A stretch of 64,000 nucleotides of DNA from Rhizobiaceae bacterium (GTDB lineage: Bacteria > Pseudomonadota > Alphaproteobacteria > Rhizobiales > Rhizobiaceae), in the NCBI GenBank assembly GCA_014238155.1, contig JABABQ010000075.1, positions 62,001-126,000 of the forward strand. The letters are read 5' to 3'. Below, one piece after another: positions 57,923 through 64,000 of the stretch. The notes beneath the pieces are model-generated. The model had not been told where the DNA came from, did no database searches, and worked only from the letters and a program-made list of their open reading frames with translations. Numbering within the stretch: the stretch's first letter is position 1; every line of letters starts with the position of its first letter. The position numbers were made by a program, and so were the translations under genes.

Positions 57923-59002
57923 ATGCCCGTAGACATATTGAAAAACCCGTTGCGAGGCGATGGCCTGTCCAGCACAGACGGCCTTGCAACAGGCAGCGTC
58001 GCAACCGATGCACGCGCCGCGCTTGCGCTTTACGCAAATTGCCCCGTCAAACATCAAACCAAATTACAGAAATTCGACGACCTTGCCGCTCGAATTCAGG
58101 TTGAAGAGGTTTGGCTGAAATTGGAAAGTGAGCGCATGGGTCTTGGCAGTTTCAAGGCACTTGGCGCTGCTTATGCGATTGCCAAACAGGCCGCCAGCCG
58201 GGCCGACAGTGGCGATACAGACGCCATGTCAAAAGCCCTTTGCGGAGAAACTTATATTTGCGCCAGTGCGGGCAATCACGGTTTGAGTGTCGCCGCAGGT
58301 GCTCAACTGTTTGGCGCAAACGCAGTTGTGGTTCTTGCCGATACCGTGCCGGAAGGTTTTGCCGACCGGTTGCGGACTAAAGGCGCTGAAGTCGTGCGGG
58401 CCGGAGCTGATTATGAAGCCAGTATGGAAGTTTCCAAGCAGATGGCGGCTGAAAACGGCTGGAACTTGCTGTCCGATGGTAGTTGGCTTGGCTATTGGCA
58501 ACCGGCGCAAGACGTGATGGAGGGTTATTTGATCATGGGTCACGAAGCTGCCGACCAGATGGACCAGCCGCCGACTCACGTTTTCTTGCAGGCCGGCGTT
58601 GGTGGGCTGGCCGCGGCCTGTACTGCGGTCGCGCGGGAACGTTGGGGCGATGACGTGACGGTCATCGTTGTTGAACCCTCCGCAGCACCCGCCTTGCTTG
58701 AAAGCATCAAGGCCGGAACCAGCGTGGATACCACCGGACCGGTTTCGTCGATGGGACGACTGGACTGCAAGACACCTTCTCATCTGGCGCTTAAATACCT
58801 TGCCGCGGAAGCCGATTATTTCACGACCATAGATGATCAAACTGTCGAAGCCTGTGTGGGGGAATTGGGCCAGATTGGCGTTGCCACGTCTCCATCGGGC
58901 GGCGCGGGAATTGCTGCGCTGCTCAATCTTGAAGATCTGCAACATTTGGACCTCGATGCTAAGTCGCGTGTGCTGTGTTACATTTCTGAAGGCCCCGCCT
59001 GA
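57923..59002 (+). CDS. PLP-dependent lyase of the diaminopropionate ammonia-lyase type (tryptophan synthase beta fold)
   Basis: A 359-residue fold-type II PLP enzyme. The cofactor lysine is in GLGSFKALGAAYA (about residue 80), and the phosphate-binding loop is ASAGNHGLSVAAGA-like (ICASAGNHGLS, about 120). The tail SEGPA is also typical. The order of motifs, including TVPEGFADRLRTKGAEVVR and SDGSWLGYWQPAQDVMEGYLIM, fits diaminopropionate ammonia-lyase relatives, but true substrates vary (threonine, diaminopropionate, ectoine-derived amino acids). The ATG at 57923 follows GGAAGGGGAG. It overlaps the M24 gene by one base (TGATG), so both are translationally coupled. Confidence 0.85.
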   Translation: MPVDILKNPLRGDGLSSTDGLATGSVATDARAALALYANCPVKHQTKLQKFDDLAARIQVEEVWLKLESERMGLGSFKALGAAYAIAKQAASRADSGDTDAMSKALCGETYICASAGNHGLSVAAGAQLFGANAVVVLADTVPEGFADRLRTKGAEVVRAGADYEASMEVSKQMAAENGWNLLSDGSWLGYWQPAQDVMEGYLIMGHEAADQMDQPPTHVFLQAGVGGLAAACTAVARERWGDDVTVIVVEPSAAPALLESIKAGTSVDTTGPVSSMGRLDCKTPSHLALKYLAAEADYFTTIDDQTVEACVGELGQIGVATSPSGGAGIAALLNLEDLQHLDLDAKSRVLCYISEGPA

Positions 59003-60129
59003 TGGACTTCGACACTGCTGAGTTCGAGCAACGCACTGCCCGGGCGCAAGAGCTGATGCATACTGCGGGCCTTGATGCGCTTTTCTTGATGAGTGAGCCC
59101 GAGGTGCGTTACATCACCGGTTTTCGCACCCTGTTCTGGCAGAGCCCGACACGTCCCTGGTTCGTTGTCGTCCCCGCACAAGGCAAGCCCATTGCTATCG
59201 TTCCGGCCATCGGTGAACCGCTAATGCGCACCACCTGGCTGGATGATATTCGCTGCTGGTCATCGCCAGACGCGGATGATGACGGTATCAGCCTGCTGCG
59301 GTCCGTATTGGCAGAATTTTCAAACATCGGCGTGATGATGGGGCGCGAAAGTCAATTGCGCATGCCATTGTCAGATTTTCAGAAATTGCAGGTCGATCTC
59401 GCCGGAACAAGCTTTGTCGACGCGTCGCCGGTGATCGCAGAACTGCGGTTTGTAAAATCTGAAGCAGAAATATCGGTCCTCAGTGAAATTTGCACAATCG
59501 CGTGCAACGCATTTGATCAGGCAGGTCACTTGTTCCACATCGGCCAACCGCTGAACGAAGCTTTCAGGGCGTTTAAAATTGAACTGTTGAAGCAGGGTGC
59601 TGAAGATGTGCCTTATCTGGTTGGTGGCGTTGGGCGGCTTGGCTATGCGGATGTGATTTCGCCACCTGATTCGCGCCAGCTGAATAAAGCGGACGTGTTG
59701 ATGCTGGACACTGGCGCAACGATGAAAGGTTATTTTTGCGATTTTGACCGCAATTTTTGTCTCGGCGATCCCGAAAATGCAGTGAAACAGGCCCATGAAA
59801 CTCTTTGGCTGGCGACCGAGGCCGGATTGCAGACTGCACGTCCGGGTGCCAGCTGTGCCGACATATTCAACACCATGCGCGAAGTTATTGGCTCCCGGGG
59901 TGGCAATGTTGGCCGCTACGGTCATGGGCTTGGAATTCAGCTGACTGAGACCCCGTCACTGATTGACTGGGATGAAACCATATTGCGAGAGGGTGCGGTG
60001 ATCACCCTTGAGCCGAGCATGAACGTGGCGGGTGGTGATATGCTTGTGCATGAGGAAAACATCGTTATTCGCGACGGGGCACCGCAAATGCTGACCCGCC
60101 GTACGCCGCAACAAATGCCGTCGATCTAG
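59002..60129 (+). CDS. M24-family metallopeptidase (Xaa-Pro dipeptidase / creatinase-like)
   Basis: A 375-residue pita-bread-fold hydrolase. A creatinase-type N-terminal domain (about 1-135, with LFLMSEPEVRYITGF) is followed by the catalytic domain with all five metal ligands: Asp in LMLDTGATM, Asp in YFCDFDRNF, His in RYGHGLGIQLTE, Glu in VITLEPSMN and Glu in LVHEENIVI. It could cleave dipeptides with C-terminal proline or, as DoeA-type enzymes do, hydrolyse ectoine. Tight coupling to the PLP lyase suggests a two-step catabolic route in which one enzyme feeds the other. It converges with the methyltransferase at 60162 across a palindromic repeat. Confidence 0.88.
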   Translation: MDFDTAEFEQRTARAQELMHTAGLDALFLMSEPEVRYITGFRTLFWQSPTRPWFVVVPAQGKPIAIVPAIGEPLMRTTWLDDIRCWSSPDADDDGISLLRSVLAEFSNIGVMMGRESQLRMPLSDFQKLQVDLAGTSFVDASPVIAELRFVKSEAEISVLSEICTIACNAFDQAGHLFHIGQPLNEAFRAFKIELLKQGAEDVPYLVGGVGRLGYADVISPPDSRQLNKADVLMLDTGATMKGYFCDFDRNFCLGDPENAVKQAHETLWLATEAGLQTARPGASCADIFNTMREVIGSRGGNVGRYGHGLGIQLTETPSLIDWDETILREGAVITLEPSMNVAGGDMLVHEENIVIRDGAPQMLTRRTPQQMPSI

Positions 60130-60131
60130 CG

Positions 60132-60164
60132 CCATTTAAACGTGAACGGCTCTAAAGCCGTTCA
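60132..60164. repeat. Palindromic double copy of the TAGAGCCGTTCA repeat
   Basis: Contains CCATTTAAACGT and GAACGGCTCTA (60132-60154) followed by a second, inverted arm AAAGCCGTTCA. TGAACGGCT and AGCCGTTCA (60143-60164) form a perfect 9-bp stem with a 4-nt loop. Its last three bases are the stop codon of the minus-strand methyltransferase. It could act as a bidirectional transcription stop between convergent genes, though no T-tract follows. Confidence 0.75.
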
Positions 60165-60941
60165 GGTGACCTTATCTGCACCCCTGGGTGGCACTGGCTG
60201 ACAAAAGGGCGGCTCATAATCTGCGCCGGCTTCACCACTCTCGTCGCTCTCGTCGCTCTTGCCGTCGTCGCGTTGCCAGACGTGAAACGGAGCCATGCCG
60301 GGTCGCACATTGAGACTGGTGCGTAATTCGTCGGTCACCCCGTCATTTATCGCGAACCCACCTTGGACACTGGTATATACGTCGTAGAAGTCTGGCCCAA
60401 AAATCTTGATATGTTCCGGCATGCCAAATTCAAAAATGCGCTCTTCATCTGTCGCCATGAACTCTCCGCCTTCGATCGTTTCAACACCACTATAAGGTCC
60501 GGGAAATGAGAAGATCATCCGCCCTCCCGGTGCCAACAGCCTGGCGAATTCCTTCAAGTGATTCCCAAAATGACCGGGGATATGTTCCAATATGTGGTTG
60601 TGAATAATGCCGTGGAAATAACCGTCGGGAAATTGCCTGAAATCTTTTGGGAAACTCAGCCGCAGACAGGGAGCGTAGGGATAGCGTTCCGGTTCCGCAT
60701 CGCTGACGGTGTAAGCTGCGCCCAGTCTTTGCGACAGTACTGGAAAAAGCGAGGGTTCAGGCGCCATATGCAAGACGCGGGCTCCGGGACTGGCGTCAAT
60801 GATGGGAAACAGCACATTTTCATAAACCGCCAGGCCCACCCTGTGCCGCGCCTTGGCTTTGCAGGAAAGACACATTTCGCCGGGGCGACCTTTGTAGTCA
60901 CGAAATTCCTGACCTCCACATATATTGCATTTTGGCGTCAT
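60162..60941 (-). CDS. Class I methyltransferase with N-terminal zinc ribbon
   Basis: A 259-residue protein. The first 30 residues form a CxxC...CxxC ribbon (CNICGGQEFRDYKGRPGEMCLSCKAKAR), probably zinc-binding. A SAM-methyltransferase-like core follows, with RVLHMAPEPSLFPVLSQRLGAAYTVSDAEP as a motif I variant and NHILEHIPGHFGNHLKEFARLLAPGGRMIFSFP as the late motifs. Such proteins often modify sugars or lipids in polysaccharide synthesis; the substrate here is unknown. The C-terminal tail is Asp/Glu-rich, and the final residues come from the adjoining repeat. It stands alone, tail to tail with the M24 gene. Confidence 0.75.
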   Translation of the reverse strand: MTPKCNICGGQEFRDYKGRPGEMCLSCKAKARHRVGLAVYENVLFPIIDASPGARVLHMAPEPSLFPVLSQRLGAAYTVSDAEPERYPYAPCLRLSFPKDFRQFPDGYFHGIIHNHILEHIPGHFGNHLKEFARLLAPGGRMIFSFPGPYSGVETIEGGEFMATDEERIFEFGMPEHIKIFGPDFYDVYTSVQGGFAINDGVTDELRTSLNVRPGMAPFHVWQRDDGKSDESDESGEAGADYEPPFCQPVPPRGADKVT

Positions 60942-61212
60942 AGTGTCGTTCTCCTGCGCTGAGCCAGGCCGGTTTCGTCAATGATATGGCTGGTGGGGAA
61001 ACCAGATCCAATGATGCTAATCAAGTAAATGCAGCAAGAGCCTGCTTCAAGCAATTCAATGAACTGCAAATTCTGTTGAACCGCTGGTCTCGATTATTGC
61101 TTTGGAAAGTAATCCCTACATTGCCCTTCTGTGCAGCTTGGGTTAAGGCACCACCAGATACAAGTTCGCCACGACAAGTGGACTGATTTTTCAACGCAGG
61201 TGACTTTTCTTG

Positions 61213-62487
61213 ATGGCCCGGTTGGTGATGAAATTTGGCGGTACGTCGGTGGCCGATCTGGAGCGTATCTACAATGTAGCGCGCCACGTTAAGCGTGAGC
61301 ATGAAGCAGGTCATGAAATCGCCGTTGTCGTCTCCGCGATGGCCGGCAAAACCAACGAACTGGTGGGTTGGGTCAACCAGATGCCGAAAGTTACCGGCAC
61401 GAATGCACCAATCTTCGATGCTCGAGAATATGATTCCATCGTCGCTTCCGGTGAACAGGTAACCAGCGGCCTGCTGGCCATTGCCCTGCAATCTATGGGG
61501 GTCGATGCGAGATCGTGGCTTGGCTGGCAAATACCGGTCAGGACCGACAATTCCCACGGTGCTGCCCGTATTGAAGATATTGACGGATCCGACCTAGTCG
61601 ACCGCATGTCCAATGGTCAGGTTGCCGTGGTGGCGGGATTTCAAGGGGTTGCGCCGGATAATCGCATTGCCACGCTGGGTCGCGGTGGGTCTGATACAAG
61701 CGCTGTGGCACTGGCTGCTGGTGTGAAGGCAGACCGGTGCGATATCTATACAGACGTGGACGGCGTATACACCACCGATCCACGCATGGCGCCATCGGCT
61801 CGCCGCCTTGATCGCATTACCTTTGAGGAAATGCTGGAAATGGCCTCGCTCGGAGCCAAAGTGCTTCAGGTAAGGTCGGTTGAGCTGGCTATGGTACACG
61901 GGGTACGAACATTTGTGCGCTCCAGTTTCGATGACCCCAATTCTATCGATTCGAGCAACGGCGCAAATCCGCCGGGAACTCTGATTTGCAATGAGGATGA
62001 GATTTTGGAACAGCAAACCGTAACCGGCATCGCCTATGCCAAAGACGAAGCCCAGATTTCGTTGCGCCGCGTGTCCGACAAACCGGGAATCGCTGCTGCG
62101 GTTTTTGGGCCGCTGGCGACTGCTCACGTCAACGTTGACATGATCGTACAAAATGTTTCTGAAGACGGAAGCGTTACCGATATGACCTTTACCGTGCCAG
62201 CTGGTGATTTGGGTAAAGCTTTGAAAACACTAGAGTCTTCCAGAGATTCTATCGGTTATGAAGTGGTTCAGTCTGATCCGGGAATGGTTAAGGTGTCGGT
62301 TATCGGTATAGGTATGCGCAGCCATGCTGGCGTTGCTTCGTCCGCCTTTCAGGCTCTGGCTGACAAGGGCATCAACATTCGAGCGATCACCACGTCTGAA
62401 ATAAAAATCTCAATCCTGATTGACCAGGATTATACAGAGCTGGCTGTTCGCACTTTGCATTCGGTCTACGGTCTGGATAAAGATTAG
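61213..62487 (+). CDS. lysC: Aspartokinase
   Basis: A 424-residue aspartate kinase, the entry to lysine, threonine and methionine synthesis. The kinase domain (about 1-250) starts MARLVMKFGGTSVADLERI and holds GRGGSDTSAVALAAGVKADRCDIYTDVDGVYTTDPR. Two ACT domains follow (about 265-340 and 350-420), where lysine and threonine bind; the length fits the alpha-type LysC of alphaproteobacteria. I use ATG 61213 rather than the TTG one codon earlier. It precedes ptsP by 26 bp, the invariable order in Rhizobiales. The 271 bp upstream show no clear leader element. Confidence 0.95.
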   Translation: MARLVMKFGGTSVADLERIYNVARHVKREHEAGHEIAVVVSAMAGKTNELVGWVNQMPKVTGTNAPIFDAREYDSIVASGEQVTSGLLAIALQSMGVDARSWLGWQIPVRTDNSHGAARIEDIDGSDLVDRMSNGQVAVVAGFQGVAPDNRIATLGRGGSDTSAVALAAGVKADRCDIYTDVDGVYTTDPRMAPSARRLDRITFEEMLEMASLGAKVLQVRSVELAMVHGVRTFVRSSFDDPNSIDSSNGANPPGTLICNEDEILEQQTVTGIAYAKDEAQISLRRVSDKPGIAAAVFGPLATAHVNVDMIVQNVSEDGSVTDMTFTVPAGDLGKALKTLESSRDSIGYEVVQSDPGMVKVSVIGIGMRSHAGVASSAFQALADKGINIRAITTSEIKISILIDQDYTELAVRTLHSVYGLDKD

Positions 62488-62513
62488 CACACAGATTTAC
62501 CCGGGAATCCGCC

Positions 62514-64000
62514 ATGTTTGACCAGAATACTGGTCCGCGGGTTCTGCTGAAAAACCTTCGTGAGGCGATGGCGGAACCCCTCGGGCCCCAGGAGCGGCTC
62601 GATCGCATTGTGCAGCAGATTGCTGCTGCAATGGCGGCGCAGGTGTGTTCAGTTTATGTCCGCCGCGCGGATGATGTGTTGGAGCTGTTTGGTACCTATG
62701 GTCTGAAAGCCGAAGCGGTTCACCAATCGCAATTGCGGGTAGGCCAGGGGCTGGTGGGAACGATTGCAACCGCAGGTCGACCGCTTAATCTTGCGGACGC
62801 TGAAAAACATCCAGCCTTTGCTTATCTGCCGGAAACTGGCGAGGAATTGTACAAAAGCTTTCTGGGCGTGCCGATGAAGCGGGCAGGTCGGCCTCTTGGC
62901 GTGCTGGTTGTCCAGACAACCGAAACCAAAGTATTCGACGAAGAAGAAGTTGAGGCATTGGAAACTGCCGCGATGGTGTTGTCGGATTTGGTCGCATCCG
63001 GCGATTTCAAAGGACTGGCGCAACAGGGAACCCAGCTCGATCAATCTGGACCGTTTAGCCAGACCGGCATCCGGCTGTCATCGGGTATTGGTGTCGGTGA
63101 AGTGGTTCTGCATGAGCCGAGGGTTGTTGTTGAACATCTGTTTGGCGATGACGCAAAGGTGGAACTGAACCGGCTTGCCGAGGCAGTTCGCAATGTCCGG
63201 GCTTCTGTAGACGAGATGCTGACCCGCAGCATTGATCGAACCGAAGGCAATAGCAGCGACGATCATATCGAGGTGCTGGAAAGCTACCGGATGTTTGCCA
63301 ACGACCGTGGATGGGTGCGGCGCATTGAAGAAGCGATCAACCAGGGTCTGACCGCAGAAGCGGCGACTGAAAAAGTCAGCCAGGAAAACCGGTCCAGACT
63401 GCTGCGTTCCAGCGATCCCTATCTGCGCGAACGGATGACCGATTTGGACGACCTGTCGCGACGCCTGATGAAAGAACTGATCGGTGATACCGTTAATCCG
63501 GCAGCAGAAGGCAAGAATTTCGTTATCGTTGCGCGCACAATGGGGGCTGCCGAATTGCTGGACTATGACAGCGATCATCTGCGCGGATTGATTGTTGAAG
63601 AAGCCGCAGCAACAAGTCATGTCGTTATTGTTGCCCGTGCTTTGGGTATTGCCGTTGTTGGCCAGCTTCCCGGATTTGTTTCCCGTGCGGAAAATGGCGA
63701 CCGGGTGATCGTTGATGGAGACGACGGCAGCGCCCATTTGCGCCCCGCCGAAGAAGTCAATGAAAACTACGTGGAACGGGTCAAGTTTCGCGCCAAGCGC
63801 GAGGCGCGTTTTGATGCTTTGCGGGATTTGCCTTCGGAGACGACGGACGGGGTGAATATAGACTTGCTGTTGAATGCTGGTTTGACCATGGATCTGGCGC
63901 AACTGGAACATACGGGAGCGGCTGGAATTGGGCTGTTCCGAACGGAACTGCAATTCATGATTGCCAGTCGTTTGCCACGTCTGGCGGAGCAGAAGGAATT
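62514..64000 (+). CDS. ptsP: PEP-protein phosphotransferase PtsP (enzyme I-Ntr), 3' partial
   Basis: The frame starts at ATG 62514 and stays open to the window's end, giving the first 495 codons of a protein usually near 750. An N-terminal GAF domain (about 20-160, ending near FDEEEVEALETAAMVLSDL) is followed by the EI helical domain (about 180-310) and the swivelling phosphohistidine domain with the active histidine in AAATSHVVIVARALG (about residue 370). The PEP-binding barrel begins at GLTMDLAQLEHTGAAGIGLFRTELQFM. PtsP phosphorylates NPr (PtsO) and links carbon-nitrogen status to many processes; glutamine sensing by the GAF domain is known in related proteins. It lies directly behind lysC. 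Confidence 0.94.
   Translation, partial: MFDQNTGPRVLLKNLREAMAEPLGPQERLDRIVQQIAAAMAAQVCSVYVRRADDVLELFGTYGLKAEAVHQSQLRVGQGLVGTIATAGRPLNLADAEKHPAFAYLPETGEELYKSFLGVPMKRAGRPLGVLVVQTTETKVFDEEEVEALETAAMVLSDLVASGDFKGLAQQGTQLDQSGPFSQTGIRLSSGIGVGEVVLHEPRVVVEHLFGDDAKVELNRLAEAVRNVRASVDEMLTRSIDRTEGNSSDDHIEVLESYRMFANDRGWVRRIEEAINQGLTAEAATEKVSQENRSRLLRSSDPYLRERMTDLDDLSRRLMKELIGDTVNPAAEGKNFVIVARTMGAAELLDYDSDHLRGLIVEEAAATSHVVIVARALGIAVVGQLPGFVSRAENGDRVIVDGDDGSAHLRPAEEVNENYVERVKFRAKREARFDALRDLPSETTDGVNIDLLLNAGLTMDLAQLEHTGAAGIGLFRTELQFMIASRLPRLAEQKE

Noticed and set aside
60942-61212. Possible lysine-responsive leader before lysC
   Set aside because: I found none of the conserved blocks of a lysine riboswitch, which is also not expected in this class.

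Overview
The window is a continuous stretch of ordinary bacterial chromosome, densely coded on both strands, with moderate G+C. Gene content and order (CarD, the Suv3-like helicase, xerD-aroK-aroB, cobS-cobT, a SAM-II riboswitch before metZ, rimI-fur-plsC-miaB-phoH-ybeY, glnD-murJ-trpS, NFU, argJ-mutT, grxC-nitrilase-DUF1178-ubiG, lysC-ptsP) point to an alphaproteobacterium of the Rhizobiales/Hyphomicrobiales. I saw no tRNA, rRNA, CRISPR array, prophage or intact transposase gene.

Layout. 1-1.8 kb: end of a DgcA-like enolase-superfamily racemase and a D-amino-acid transaminase. 1.9-9 kb (minus strand): accA, carD, fdxA, an S4 RNA-binding protein, a large helicase and a DUF3108 protein. 9-16 kb (plus strand): rpmB, a queuosine-precursor-type transporter, two EamA exporters, RidA, a VOC protein, a small secreted protein, a degenerate nuclease-like protein and an M48/LysM lipoprotein. 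16-21.5 kb: xerD (minus) with a 53-aa membrane protein upstream, aroK-aroB, a CNNM-type protein, bolA and a J-domain protein. 21.5-21.8 kb: a MITE-like element. 22-25 kb: the cobaltochelatase pair cobS-cobT. 25-27.6 kb: a long dCTP deaminase divergent from metZ, whose leader carries promoter, SAM-II aptamer and terminator. 27.7-34.3 kb: rimI to recR, one long co-directional run. 34.3-37.4 kb: a BenE-type transporter, slyX and an orphan sugar/nucleoside ABC ATPase. 37.5-44.2 kb (minus): NFU, usp, trpS, murJ, glnD. 44.5-50.5 kb: an L,D-transpeptidase-like lipoprotein, a Wzz-like membrane protein, secA and a parvulin. 50.5-57.8 kb: argJ to ubiG. 57.9-60.1 kb: a PLP-lyase/M24-peptidase operon. 60.2 kb to the end: a zinc-ribbon methyltransferase, lysC and the start of ptsP.

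Together the genes cover fatty-acid, shikimate, methionine, arginine, aspartate-family and cobalamin synthesis, tRNA and ribosome maturation, nitrogen signalling (glnD, ptsP), secretion, and cell-wall and envelope upkeep.

The least expected structure is in two families of short dispersed repeats. One has TA-flanked ends beginning GGGTCAGGAC: one nearly complete 278-bp element and three partial copies. The other is a palindromic unit reading TAGAGCCGTTCA. Both sit at gene ends so that they supply stop codons (TAG, or TGA from the reverse arm), and one GGGTCAGGAC end supplies the start codon of slyX. I found no convincing new multi-gene system. The repeat families, the DgcA pair and the PLP/M24 operon are the best leads.
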